This document shows positions 46,911-58,553 of a DNA stretch of 64,000 nt, piece by piece. The stretch lies in assembly GCF_042100115.1 (NCBI RefSeq), contig NC_091272.1, forward strand, positions 2,294,001 to 2,358,000. Reading direction: 5' to 3'. The notes under the pieces were generated by a model, which saw only the letters and a program-made list of their open reading frames with translations, was not told the DNA's origin and did no database searches. Made by a program: the position numbers and the translations under genes. Each line of letters opens with the position of its first letter. Position 1 is the first letter of the stretch. The stretch comes from Alternaria dauci (Eukaryota; Ascomycota; Dothideomycetes; Pleosporales; Pleosporaceae).

Positions 46911-47986
46911 TCACGCTACAGTCGTAATCGTCTGGCTCGCATTGTTCGCTTCCCCAGCTTCCGCTCTTTCTTGCAACCTGCGCAACCGCTCTTGTTCCAT
47001 TCTTTTCATCTCCTCCTGGATTCTTACACGCTCAGGAATCACTTGTTGCCTCTTCCCAGTAATCTGGAAATTTTCAATCCTGTCCTTGCCAAGCGCTTTC
47101 ATTGTCTTGCGCTCCACCGCGCTGTAATTCCCATCCGCACGATCGAATACAAACGGCTCTTTGACCGACACCGGCGGGTTGGTGATGACACGTACCTTTC
47201 GAAGCTGATTGTTGGAAGCAGAGTGCAGCATCAGCGGATGCAGAAGGTAGACATCACCGACCACACCAGTAGCTTCAACGAAAGCTTCATCTGGCATACT
47301 AGCAGCCAGATCGTTGAACCATTTCAGCCCTTGCTCTTGCACAAACTCTGGATTCTGCGCCCGTGGCGTCATCCGCGGACTGACTCCCTCGGGGTTCTCG
47401 TACAGATGCTTCGCCACGGTTGGAATGGCTCCTGGGCAGATATATGTCCCACCGCCGCCTGCAACAATATCTGTCCATAATGGGATGACTAGCAGCGCTT
47501 GCTCGGGCGAATCGAGGTAATGCACAAAGAAGTCGCCGTCGACATGCCATCCAGGAAGATCTTGTGGCCGAACAACCTTGTTGTGGCCTTCGTTCGTCCC
47601 AAGGTTTACGATAAAACCGTCTTTCCACGTCGATGCATTGGAGTCGACGCGATCACTGCCGCCAACCAGATTGCAGATTCCTGCCCAGGCTTTGGGTGCG
47701 AACTCTTCCACTGAGAATTCATTAAAGAAGGGCATGTTTGTTCGCTCGGTGTGCCTGTACGCGTCATGTCAGTGATGTCGCCACAAACGTACCACATAGG
47801 GTAGTGTAAAAGGTCGTACCATGTTGACATGTCATTGGGATCCATTCCCAATCTGGTCCAAAGCGTTTCTTGTAGTCCCTCTGCTTGCTCTCTCGTGAAG
47901 CAGTTGCTCAGTTTCAGCCACCCATTTTCTAGGAAGAAGTCGATTTGTTCCTGCGAGAGCTTGTACTGTTCCTCTGCGTTCGCCAT
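46911..47986 (-). CDS. phytanoyl-CoA dioxygenase (PhyH) family Fe(II)/2-oxoglutarate enzyme
   Basis: Non-haem iron dioxygenase; the family hydroxylates acyl-CoAs or diverse secondary metabolites, and the substrate here is unknown. Exons in minus direction: 47986-47793 and 47754-46911; 345 aa. The intron is only 38 nt, but splicing gives YPMW-HTERTNMPFFNEF without a break. The iron-binding HxD is in GWHVDGDFFVHYLDSPEQ, the distal His in VYLLHPLMLHSAS, and the 2-oxoglutarate Arg in RKVRVITNPPV. A C-terminal Glu/Arg-rich helix (EEMKRMEQERLRRLQERAE) is predicted. No signal peptide or clear peroxisomal SKL tail is visible (it ends TTVA). The ATG at 47986 is used; the longer frame starts at TTG. 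Confidence 0.85.
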
Positions 47987-48619
47987 CGTGTCGTACAGTA
48001 TCAACCACAAGTTCCGCGTATCTTACAGCGATTTAGGTCTCCCTTTTCTTATAGAATGAAGGTAAGGAATCAGAAATCAAAGATCAGAATAGACGTTCAA
48101 GACCGCCGCAGGATTTAAACTTTATGTAGTGCGATGAAAGTAGGAGAACGGAGTTATATGCATGGCGATGAATGCCCTATCGCCGTTTTACATTCGACGT
48201 CCAACGCCACCGACGGTAGGCGCATCGCTGTTAACGGCATTATTGCGATTTTATCCGGTGGACGATTAGCCATGTGCCTGTCGGAGACGCTACACGTCCC
48301 GTCCACACACATGGAGGATGTGCGGGGTGAGCTGTTTGGGGAAGCCGGCGGGGCATGCGATGCTGATGCTGTTCCGCGGACACGATCAACCAAAATTATT
48401 GGCTGTTGAGGTCGCGACGCGACCTCGACAGTGGAACGCGGATTGCACTACGGCTGGACGGATATTTACCATCAACTTTGAGTGAATAATACATGGAATT
48501 TGTGGATTCATGATCGTTGGTTTGCACATTACGTTTTACATACGATGGTTACTTCTCCACCAGCAGCGTCCTCCCTCATTCGTCATTACCGCATCACACT
48601 CGTTTGAGCCATTACTAAC
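47987..48619. promoter_or_regulatory. promoter of dioxygenase gene; 3' region of GH32 gene
   Basis: 633 bp between two minus-strand genes. A 91-codon plus-strand frame at 48134-48409 and its 79-codon mirror have no domain and are not called. No motif stands out. Confidence 0.4.
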
Positions 48620-50696
48620 CTAGTTTCCAGACCACCATATATAGTTATTCGTCTCCTCAGGTGTATCAAAGATAAGCTCACTGCTCGAGTTCACTGGCCT
48701 GTCGGGGAAAGCGTTGGTCTCAATGTTCCAGAACTTCACGTCAGAAGCCTTGACGGAAGAGTTGGCACCAGTCCAGATGCTAAAGCCTGTACTATCGGTA
48801 CGAGCTGGGTAGATGCGAGTTGTAAGCCAGAAGCGGTCGTTTACAAGAACCTCGACAAGCGATCCATCAACGAAAATATCCATGTGCAGTGACTCGGTTG
48901 TACCGTTGGAGAATGTATAAGGATAGAAGTATCCGAGCATGGTGTAGTTGGCGAACTGCTCAATAGAGGACGATTGCGAGCGGTCAACGTTGATGGTGTT
49001 GTTCTCGGGGCTGTACCAGACGATTGTCTGCTCCTCGTGTCCGGGCGATTGAGCGATCACAACACCAGCAGGTCCAGTGAAGTCGGACAGCGTAACTTGG
49101 AGATGCATATGGCTGGTACCATTGCCAGAAATGTCACCAGAAACGCAAGCGGTCTTAGCAGTCTGAATGGTGTGTGGCTCTGCTCCACCATGGAGCCCCT
49201 CGACAACATCAGGTAGAGGGCGAGCTCCCAGGGTGTATCCAGTGAAAGTGCCGTCACTGTGCTCCACCACGCGAGTGTTTCCCTTGGTGGTCAGGCCGGC
49301 ATCGGTGTTGACCAGATCTTTGGTCTTGATGACATACATCTCCCGTGGTATAGCCATGGCGCCTTGGAAACCTTGCTGGTTGATGGCGAAGTTGTTGTTC
49401 TCTTCGTTTGCCCAGCCCCACTGGACACGACGGTCATTCTTTGAGTCCCAGAAACTGGTCACTGCGTAGAGTAGGCCGGAGTCGATGGCGCCACCGGACA
49501 GAGGGGTGAACTCGACTGAGCCATTCTCTCTCCTGGTGACCTGCCCTTCGTTCCACAAACCCCACTGCGCACGGGGGTGCCAGGTAAGGTTGCCTCCCTC
49601 TGTGCCCATCAGGACGTAGTAATGGACGTCATCATCTTCATCCTTTAGAGAGAAAAAGTTTGATCTGCAAAAGTCAGTCCTTGGACCATAAGTGTAGATG
49701 GTTTCACACTCACACTTCGAAGTTGAAGCCGTAGGTTCCAGTCTCGAGCAGAGAACCGAGAGTCCCGTTCCTTTCGGGCTCCCACAAGGCACCAAGGAAG
49801 GTCCAGTCGGTCAAGTTGGTGGCAGGGGCACTGTAGAAGGGAATGCGGCCACCTCCACCCTCTCCCTTGATACCGGAGCCGAGAACCATGTACCAGTGGG
49901 GCTCCTCTTGTCCCAAGAGAGCATCCATCTCTGGCCAAGGCTTGTACAAGTCAGTGGTTGACTCAGAAAGAGTTTAAACAGATATCATACCTCGACAAAG
50001 GGATCGCGCCATCCCGTAATGTTCCAGCCCTCCGGCGGCTCAGTCATGATAGGGTTGCCGGCAAACTGCTCCCACGTCTTACCGCCATCGTTGGAAATGA
50101 CGATGCTCTGGCTCTCGGTTCCTGGGATATATGGCAGAGCCCAGTTTGTGGGAAGGTATTGAACTGAGGTGTAGAAGTTGATGAGAGTACCATCTTGCTC
50201 GCCCTTGAGGTTGTAGGGTTGTCCCGATCCCGAAAAGATACCGAGACCATAGTAACTGGTGTTACGAGAGTCGGGGTTGGGTCCAGTACCAACAGACTGT
50301 GCCTGATCGTCTTCCCAACCTCCGACATCCGTCCAAGTGATCATGTCTTTGGACGTCGCATGACCCCAAGAGATATTACCCCAATTGACATGGTTAGGAT
50401 GCCACTGGTAATGGAGATGATACGTCTCTGTGGTAGGATCGTACATCATACCTAAGGATTGGTGTACGAAGTCAGTATCTATCTCACACATAATTTGAAC
50501 ACAGAGACGCACCACATGGATCATTCAGCCATCCTGCTGGCGCAGAGAAGTGGTAAGTCGGGCGCCATCTCGTGAAGAGAGAATTGTTGCCCATGCCCTC
50601 AATGATATCGGCAGTCAGTACTGCGGGCAACTCCTGTGCGCCAACAGCGGAGAGGCCTCCGAGCGCCACGCTCAAGAGAGGGAGAGATCGGATCAT
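48620..50696 (-). CDS. secreted GH32 beta-fructofuranosidase (invertase/inulinase type)
   Basis: Hydrolyses terminal beta-fructofuranosides such as sucrose or fructans, outside the cell. Exons in minus direction: 50696-50513, 50451-49991, 49940-49714, 49664-48620; 638 aa. The signal peptide is about 1-20 (LLSVALGGLSAVGA). The five-blade propeller carries the nucleophile Asp59 in GWLNDPCG, the transition-state stabiliser in GWRDPFVE (Asp211), and the presumed acid/base Glu290 in NFEVSNFF. The C-terminal beta-sandwich (from about 460) includes ESLHMDIFVDGSLVEVLVNDR. Many Asn-x-Ser/Thr sites fit secretion. The first motif reads NDPCG rather than the textbook NDPNG. Introns 1-3 restore each motif exactly. 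Confidence 0.94.
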
Positions 50697-51956
50697 CTTG
50701 TTCGAGGATGGTTGTTGTCGATGCTACACATGGTCAGCTATGTCATAGGTCGAAACGGAAGCGTTTTCATAGCCTGAGGAGCCTCCAGTCTGAATCAAGA
50801 CAGACGGACAGCTATACACAGACCAGAAGTACTTCAAGCGTAGGAAAGGCTTACCTGAACGATGGGTTCGCTGATCGATACTCAAACCAAACAGCAGGCA
50901 TGCGAGGTTTATGTACTTTTCCGCAGTAAACAAGCAGGGTCCACCAAGATCGTCTGTGATCATGATGTTCACATCCAAGAGCTTGCGCCCCAGGCCTATG
51001 GTCTGGGCTGGCGCAATCCCGAAGCTGGTTTGCAGTAGCCTGTCGATGATCCCCGCAAATTCGGCACAAACTCCCCATGGTTCCCCACAATCGGTACTGA
51101 AAAGAAGATGGTGTCGTTCTCGAACATGCATAGAAAGGCTGGTATACGCCACGCAGTCATCTCTTGTGCCGTTGCTAAACTGTTATGGAAAGGCAGCGGA
51201 CCTTGAAGCCCGGAAATTCCTCCGATGAGTCTCGTAATGGCTGCGCCTGGTCCAAGTTTGGAGAAGACTTTTCCTGTGTACATGACATGGCTTGGCTGGC
51301 AATTACCGACAACGGTCCTTAGTAGTAGTAGTAGTGGGTTGTGGTTTTACCGAGTATCCTCCCGAGATCCAACCTTGGGAGTCTTGCTGCGGGGATAACC
51401 AAGAGCTCTGCTGCGTAGAGTTCGGATCGCATCGGACTACTGCGGAATAGCGTCAAGGTGTGTAGCCCTTACGCAGGAACGCCCAAGCAACGCCGTGAAG
51501 CATTCCATGGGATGGTGTGCATGAGATGGAGTACCATGGACACAGGATTGCTTGCGCACTGTTGCTCGCCAGAATCCGGGGTGTTGGTGCACGCTGCAGC
51601 ACGTCGGGGAAGGGAAAAGTCGAACGCTTGCTCGCATAGCTGCCTACATAGGGTGTTCGATTCTTCCCTTCCCCCGAGTGACAGCATGGCCAGAGGGCAG
51701 GATTGCGGGTGAAAGTGCAACATGGCGTTCCCATCGTCGTCTGGGGGAAACGCTGGTGCACGCGATGGGGGTTGCACTTCAATCGCGTGCACCTGTGCCT
51801 CTCTGTGCTTGGCGGGCGAACGTCATTGCCGTGGCGGGCCACGTTTCCTAAACCCCCCAACGCGAACGCCGCAACGCGACTTGCAAGTCGTTGTTTACAC
51901 TCGCCGATGGGGACACGCAACCTTCTCTAGTTGTCTTGCAGCTTCACTACAGCATC
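50697..51956. promoter_or_regulatory. 1.3-kb bidirectional promoter, GH32 / Hrd1
   Basis: Between divergent starts. Overlapping minus-strand frames at 50724-51283 (up to 142 codons) lack domains and are in conflicting registers. A short tag triplet run lies near 51320-51336. The 150 bp before Hrd1 contain GGCCACGTTTCC (about 51837-51848), which has a CCACGTT core as in the PDI promoter. Confidence 0.4.
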
Positions 51957-54296
51957 ATGGGTCGACTCAAACTCTACGTCGCAGGCTCGGCCGTCGTGGC
52001 TAACCTTGTGCTGATGCGCGCATACTATGAACGCCCCAACTTCTACTCGGCCGCCGTCTACATCTCCCAGAGCACCGGCTCTCTCATGTTCCTGGTCAAT
52101 CTCATGCTCATCGTCGCTGCGAGCTTTGGCTATGGGCTCCAACGACTCTTCTACGGCCCTCTGCGCCCTATCGAGACGGAGCAACTATACGACAAGGCCT
52201 GGTTTGCTGTGAGCGAGACACTGCTGGCAATGACCATCTTCAGAGACGATCTTGGCATGTGGTTCTTCGCCATGTTCCTCTGCTTGCTCGCAGGCAAGGT
52301 CTGGCAGTGGATCGGGGAAGGGCGGGTGGAGTTTCTCGAGCAACAGCCGCCCGCGAATCCAAAGCTCTTCCACACGCGCCTCATGAGTTCCTTGCTGCTT
52401 TCGGTTGCCTTTGACATATTCATGATGCAATACTGCATCGATTCCATTCTTTCCGAGGCGCGGCCTGGTGTCATGGTCATGTTCGGCTTTGAATACGTCC
52501 TCCTAGCAACCGCATCCATTTCGACTCTGCTACGATACTCGCTCTCACTCGTCGAAATATTCATCACACAGCGCCAAGAGAAGGCACGAGAGGAGGCTCG
52601 CCGAATCGCGAGAGAAGAGGCACGTCAACATGCTACAGCAGCTGGAGCTGAAGCGCCCGTCGAGGTGGAGGATGATGAAGATGAAGGCGACGTGCCCGGG
52701 TGGGAAGAAAAGGGTCGCTGGGTGTTTTACCTGGACCTCGCGACCGACTTCGTCAAGACTTTTGTCTACCTCGGCTTCTTCGTCATTCTCATGACATTCT
52801 ACGGCATACCCATCCACATTATGCGCGACCTGTTCATGACGATACGGTCTCTCCTCAAGCGAATCAACGACTTCATCCAGTACCGGAATGCGACCCGCGA
52901 CATGAACACACGCTATCCAGACGCAACAGCAGAAGAACTGGACCGAGAGAACACATGCATCGTTTGTCGCGAGGAGATGCGGCCATGGACACAACCAGGT
53001 GCGGATGGTGCGCGGCCTGGCCGCAGGATGGATGAGCGACAACGGCCGAAAAAGCTCCCCTGTGGACACATCTTGCATTTTAGCTGTCTTCGCAGTTGGT
53101 TGGAAAGACAACAAGTGTGTCCCACGTGCCGAAGACCAGTACTCGCATCGGCGACGACACAGAGCACACAGCGCAACAACCAAGCCAACCCTGGAGAGCA
53201 AAACCAGCAGAACCGAGAAGCGCTACGAGCAATGTTTGGAGGAAATGCACAGCAAGGTGCTGTTGGAGGGCAACAAGGCCAGGGCCAACAGGCAGCACCG
53301 CAGGGTGCACAGGCAAACCCCCCAGCCGGCAACATGCGCGTTTTCAACTTCGGGCCCTTTAGGGTCGCTCTCGGGAATATCCGGGTACCACCTGGCCAAC
53401 AGGATAACGTTGCTGTGCAGAATGCGATTCAGCGACTGCGTCAACAGGCCGCTGCGAACAACATGGCGCAAAATCAAGACCAGCAAAACCAAGTACAGGG
53501 CCAGGTAGCGGCCACACAAGGCGTTACTCCAAGCTTTCCTACTGGACCCATGTCCGGGGCTGTCGCGCTTCACCCGTCAGATATTCAGTCGGACATACTG
53601 CGCATCCAACAGAATATTATCGAATCGATGCGAACTCTGAACGTCCAACATGAGCAGCTCGAGGTCCTCCACAGACTTCTTGCTGAGCTCAACCGACTTC
53701 AGCAGGCTTCTGGTGTAACAGCTGCAACAGGGCAAGAGCTACCACCCATTGCCCCGTTGAATGCATCTAGTATGAACTCGTTTACTCCACAAGCCTATTT
53801 CTCTAGAGGTTCCGTCTTGCGTCAGGGTGATCCTGGTGTACCCGAAGGGCTAACGCTACCGGAAGGGTGGACATTGAGGCCGATGGCACTAGCGCCGCGG
53901 ACTGGCCAAGAAAGCGTGACACGTCCGTCCTCGCAACCTGGACATCTGGCGCAAGAGGGCAGCTCAACACAATCCCAATCGCAACCACAACCATCGCAGC
54001 CAGTAGCAGAATCTGAAGCAGGCCCTTCAACATCTGCCACTGTGACTCCGCAGAGCCAGCCAACTACGTCGGCGCCAAACGCGACTGCTTCTGAGCAGTC
54101 CTCGGCTTCGTCCCCAAAGCCTGCTGAGCCCAGTAGTCTAGAGAGTAGTCTTGACTCTAGCTGGAGTTTTGGCAACGTAGGAGAGAGGACTGAGACTGAG
54201 GGTTCAAGCTCCGCGGTCGCTGACAATAGCTCGGACAGCCAGAGTGCGAAGAGGCGGACGGTCACCATAGAAGATGCCGAAGACAGCGAGCAGTAG
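51957..54296 (+). CDS. HRD1: ERAD E3 ubiquitin ligase Hrd1 (synoviolin)
   Basis: ER-membrane RING ligase that retrotranslocates and ubiquitinates misfolded proteins. Single exon, 779 aa. The N-terminal 320 residues hold the multi-span domain: LYVAGSAVVANLVLM at the start, NLMLIVAASFGYGL, FFAMFLCLLAGKVW, VMFGFEYVLLATASIS, and TFVYLGFFVILMTFYGIP. A charged Glu/Arg-rich cytosolic loop lies near 205-245. The RING-H2 (about 333-391) is CIVCREEM, a short insert, LPCGHILHFSCLRSWL, then CPTCRRPV. The remaining half is disordered: first Gln/Asn-rich, with a conserved FNFGPFRVALGNIR segment, then a coiled stretch and a Ser/Thr/Pro-rich tail. The ATG follows a non-ATG frame opening at 51891. Confidence 0.96.
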   Translation: MGRLKLYVAGSAVVANLVLMRAYYERPNFYSAAVYISQSTGSLMFLVNLMLIVAASFGYGLQRLFYGPLRPIETEQLYDKAWFAVSETLLAMTIFRDDLGMWFFAMFLCLLAGKVWQWIGEGRVEFLEQQPPANPKLFHTRLMSSLLLSVAFDIFMMQYCIDSILSEARPGVMVMFGFEYVLLATASISTLLRYSLSLVEIFITQRQEKAREEARRIAREEARQHATAAGAEAPVEVEDDEDEGDVPGWEEKGRWVFYLDLATDFVKTFVYLGFFVILMTFYGIPIHIMRDLFMTIRSLLKRINDFIQYRNATRDMNTRYPDATAEELDRENTCIVCREEMRPWTQPGADGARPGRRMDERQRPKKLPCGHILHFSCLRSWLERQQVCPTCRRPVLASATTQSTQRNNQANPGEQNQQNREALRAMFGGNAQQGAVGGQQGQGQQAAPQGAQANPPAGNMRVFNFGPFRVALGNIRVPPGQQDNVAVQNAIQRLRQQAAANNMAQNQDQQNQVQGQVAATQGVTPSFPTGPMSGAVALHPSDIQSDILRIQQNIIESMRTLNVQHEQLEVLHRLLAELNRLQQASGVTAATGQELPPIAPLNASSMNSFTPQAYFSRGSVLRQGDPGVPEGLTLPEGWTLRPMALAPRTGQESVTRPSSQPGHLAQEGSSTQSQSQPQPSQPVAESEAGPSTSATVTPQSQPTTSAPNATASEQSSASSPKPAEPSSLESSLDSSWSFGNVGERTETEGSSSAVADNSSDSQSAKRRTVTIEDAEDSEQ

Positions 54297-55188
54297 ATAG
54301 ACGATGGATGGAGGCATTGTTATGGTTCTGTACAGCATAGCGAGGCGTTTGGGTTTGTTTGATTATTCTTTGACCGACAGGGAGTCGCAGTTGTCCAATG
54401 AAGCACGACAGGCAATCCCTGTGAATGACACATACTCACCGGTCGTTGCTCCACCGCGATTTTGCGACACATGTTTGATCATTTCGCCGACAAGGAGCGA
54501 AAGAATGAAGCATGCCCTCCTGTCCATTCATCCTGTATGTACCCCGCACGCCTACTGCCTCGAGGTCGCAGTGCTCCCATGCCACGAGGCGACACTGGAC
54601 GAATGTTTCATGCACAGTTGTATGCACATGTAAATGCACGCTCTCGAGTCCTCGACGCACCAGACCCACAAAGCTTATCGATGGCAGTCTAGCCTGCCCC
54701 ATCCCGTTGTCGCTTGTCGCTAGCGCAAAACACGTGTCCAGTCACACCCCAGCTGCCCCCCAAGACACGATATCGAGGCGGCTACGTGCAGGCCGTGAAC
54801 AGCACAAGGTTGAAACGGTGGCCTGGGCGGTGCGAGGAGGGTGGGTAGCACCCAGTAACAACTCCAGGAACGCAAGCCCTGCTACACACTTGCGAGCAAT
54901 CGAGGGCGTGCGACGACATGGGTCGGGGTGCCAGCGGGATAAGTGTCAGGGCCCCCGTCTTGGGCGAGCGTGTTAACGGCGACTTTGACTCGACTTAACA
55001 CAACTTGAGGCTAACGTTGTGATTTGGCTTTTTGGATGACTCTTCATTCACCCTCGCTAATGGATGCTTAGACCGCACTTTGTTTATTGCAATTTTGTAT
55101 ACCTATCGTCCTCTTCCCTTCTCTTTCTTTCCCTTCAGTTCCATTCTGCATTGCGCCTTTTCCTTGTTCGTTGTCTTGCGTTTTAGCG
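54297..55188. promoter_or_regulatory. Hrd1 3' region and promoter of the unknown Ser/Pro-rich gene
   Basis: 892 bp. The plus-strand frames in 54304-54976 overlap in three registers without any domain. The last 100 bp before 55189 are T/C-rich, a common fungal leader/promoter feature. Confidence 0.4.
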
Positions 55189-56655
55189 ATGGCGGTCAAG
55201 TTAGATCATGCGCATGGTGCGCGTAAGGCTGAAGAAGCCGAGGTATCTACATGCGTCTATGGCATCATAGAAGCCTTCACAAACGGATTGGACATCTTCA
55301 AAAAGTTGCGCGAGAGGAGACGAAAGCGGAAATCAAAAAGAGATGCCGAAGCACCTGATCCAACAAGTACAGCCGAGCACCAACTCTCAAAAAGCTTGCG
55401 CAAAGGGCCCGAGGAGGTGGCCGAGAAGTATACTGAATGCTACTACAGCGGCATTGGACCGCGATTCGCAAAGGGTGACTGTAAGTACAAAGTCTGCCTG
55501 ATTTGTTATCCAATCTAACTCGGCACAGCCATTGCCCATGCATCCCTCGCAGAGATCTTGATCAAGTTAAACACTGGTCTGGTTGCTATTATTGCAGCAT
55601 TCTTAAATCATGATGGACACAAAAGCGGAAAGAGCCACCTAGATCTAGACTACAAGTCCTTGACCCACCTCTCCGATGCATCACGTCGCGAAGCTCTCCA
55701 AAGCCTTACCCAATTGTACCAGCGACTAAGCCAATCGCAAGTCAAGCTGCATAGCATTGGCGCCCCACCATGCCCGCGATGCAGCACGAGTAAACACCAC
55801 GACTGTACTCCTCGAAGCACGAGTCCTGAGAAGGAGAAGAGAAAGCACTCGAGCTCTTCCCGCCAACGCTCTACAGGCCCAGTAGTTACACGCATGTCCA
55901 TCAAAAGTCGGAGCTCGAGTGAACCACGGCTCGTCGTCATGCGACCAAAGACCACCACCCGTAAAGACAGCTCATCGAGTAAGAAATCTAGCTCAGTGAA
56001 GTCACCATCCCATTCCTCACGCAGCTCTTCTCCATTGGCATCTCCCGAGCCAAAGAAGCTTCAGATGGCCCCACAGCTACCTCTGTATGTACCTGTCGAG
56101 CCATTCGAGCTCGAGACATCTGGTGTCATCAGAGGGACGCTGGGTGGTGGCCCCACAAAGACAAGTGGTACCGTCAAACAGCGTGTTGATTCCTTCGACG
56201 ACCCGCGCGAACCATGGCCTCAGGAAGCTGCCTACACCACTAGCAAATCACCCTCCCCAAAGCACCTCAACCAGCCTACCCCCAAACTCCCTACCTTTGC
56301 CCCTACATCCCGTCGCTCCCCATCTCCTGCTCACTCCAAACCATCAGTCTCGTCCAAGCCGCCAGTCCCAGAAAAGCCCTCCTACCTATCTCCTCCGCCA
56401 CTACTCGACCAGGCCCCAGCAACCCTTCACTTCCGCCGCCGCTTGGACAAGGCCACACCATCCAGCTACACTTTTGCTTCCGACAGCACGAGATTGGGAG
56501 AAATACCACAGAGACAGTGGACCAGACCATTCGATTACGAAGAAGCTGAGCGACTCAACGCTGAGGCTGCCCTGACTGGCTATCCGAATGCACCAACGGC
56601 AGACTCCAAGGACGCCAGAAAGAAGAAGCGTTTTGGCTTCATGCGACGTGATTAA
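55189..56655 (+). CDS. fungal conserved-looking Ser/Pro-rich protein of unknown function
   Basis: Exons 55189-55480 and 55529-56655; 472 aa. Not assigned to a named family. The ordered N-terminal part (about 1-190) has helical segments: VYGIIEAFTNGLDIFKKL, a very basic run (RERRRKRKSKRD), HASLAEILIKLNTGLVAII, and a Leu-rich ALQSLTQLYQRLSQSQVKL. A Cys/His patch follows (PPCPRCSTSKHHDC) that could bind zinc. The rest (about 200-472) is disordered, rich in Ser, Pro and Lys, and ends in a basic Lys/Arg patch (KKKRFGFMRRD). The 48-nt intron has a gtaagt donor, and the join gives GDSIAHASL. Similar Ser-rich proteins with a helical N-terminus are widespread in Pezizomycotina, but this is recollection, not a search result. 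Confidence 0.8.
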
Positions 56656-58553
56656 ACAAGATCATCGCCTCAACACTTCTCTTTATGTTTGTACATTTGC
56701 TGTTCATCTCTTTTCATGTTGTATTTTGTACGACTCTGTCTGTTATTTTTTGTTTTACTCGCAGGCGTTGGTCTTGATTTTGGTTCGTTTCCATCTCGAC
56801 TCTGTTTTATGTATGGCGTTGGTTTGTCTTGCTTTTCATCTCTCCACTCTTGGCATCTGGCCCCAGGCCCGGTAATGACGGTTTACGCTTACGATTCTTC
56901 ACGCTTTAACGACTATGACGAGGTTATACCCTTTTCCTTTTTTTGGTTGTTAACGGCGGCACTATATACCCATATCTTGTTTTTGTTAGCGATGTCCGCA
57001 CTTAGCGGATGCTTTTGGATTACTTGGTAGTATGATTAATTAGGATATGGTTTTCGGCTTCTACACTCAATGATGATTTTTTATGGAAACGGTGATTGCA
57101 ATAGTATCATTGTGATGTTCGATTGGAATTCAGATTCCAAATCCTGTCTCTAAATATGGAGTCCGACACAAGGAACACTGGTTGAGGGGTCATGTATGAA
57201 CAGTCCTATGTCCTTGGCTCCACGAATGAGAGCGCGAAACATCACTTTTGTCTGTCTGAGGGCGCTCATTTGTTGGATTGATTGGTGAAGCGCCTCTATG
57301 AACCCAAGACCTCAACGTATGCGTGATGGCCTGCAAGTCCCCTCTGGTCCTAGTTGAAGGTCCCGTCGTCGTTTCCGGTGAGTGCGTTGTGGCTCAAGCT
57401 TCGCTTCTCACTCAGGCTGTCTCACAAGTTTGCCACCAACAACCTCACTGCATCTCATCACTTTAGCCGAACGAGCACTCTTGTCAGTGGCTTCGCAATG
57501 TATCGTCGAACTCCGGTCTTATTTACAAGCGGCTCCCATAACAAACGGTGTTGATGTCAAGGCAAGCCACATTAACGCCCTTCGCGCCCGTTCCGGTTGG
57601 TAAGCTCTCAATGCGATCATGGACTCTAGTTACTAGAAGAGCGGCAAGAAAACGATCATTCTAATGTAGGGCGAAGCGCTTCGTCTCAAAGTTCATGCGC
57701 GTTCTCTCGCTTACGGTTACCATCTGACGGCATGCCAGGTACCCTTAGATACTTGATCATGCAATCAAGAAACCCGGAGGAAGCTGCGTTTCAGAATTCT
57801 CAAGCGCTCGCGGGGTTCTCCTTAACCAGATCTAATACGACTCTCCTTAGCAAGCGGACCTTGGGGTCCGGGGGAACACAGGTCGCGTACAGCTTGCATC
57901 CATAGCGAATGCGTGTTTCACTCATGGTACCTGCCAAAGTATCTTGCGCTTACAATGAGGCTCTGTATGCTTCCCTTGATGCTTCAGGATCCACCAACCG
58001 CTATGAATCTGACGGCTCACTCGGACATCAGAACCAACATGATGTCCTTGCAAGTGCTGACGATGGATCTCGGACGGCCCTACGTTGTATTAGCCCCAGA
58101 TATTTAAGCTTACCTGTATCACAGAAGTTCGGCAAGACAGCCCATATACTTACTTTGGAAAGCAAGTACCAATGTGTGATTTGTCACATGCGTCAGCTTG
58201 CATGGTCCTCCCAGGCACATCTAACTCCTTCATCGTCCATTCTAGCGCGTTCTCCAGGATTACCACAATGGTACAGATCTGCTCGACCAATGTACATGCG
58301 CCGAATTTTGCACGGACACTCCGGGTATATCTACACCTCTGATACCTTGGCCAGCCACGTCTTGCGGATGTATCATTTCCCTTCCGTGCCGCAAAGCTGA
58401 GCTGTGGCAGTAGTATTTGATGGTGGCTCCACCTGTAGGGCATACGCCTGGTCGGTTCTCTGTCTTTCGCTCTATTTCCTACCTACTCTCAGACCTTCAA
58501 CTACCTGACTCTGGCAGTCAGATGCTGGTGGCTTTCGTTTCTCTGGTTTCACT
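56656..58553. other. 1.9-kb region with possible gene remnants
   Basis: No intact gene. Some frames look protein-like in pieces (for example the 57460-57600 segment reading VDVKASHINALRARSG, and a minus-strand 97-codon frame at 58150-58443) but are interrupted and lack a recognisable domain. The right end is the promoter of the PTH11-like gene. T-rich sequence at 56680-56780 is probably 3' UTR. Confidence 0.35.

Noticed and set aside
48134..48409. 91-codon plus-strand frame with a 79-codon minus-strand mirror
   Set aside because: Both strands are equally open and neither has a recognisable feature; treated as chance.
50724..51283. Overlapping minus-strand frames between GH32 and Hrd1
   Set aside because: Conflicting registers, no domain, and they lie in a divergent promoter. 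No consistent splice model was found.
57909..58400. 163-codon plus-strand frame before the PTH11-like gene
   Set aside because: No domain or signal peptide, and composition typical of non-coding sequence. Mentioned only as part of a possible relic region.
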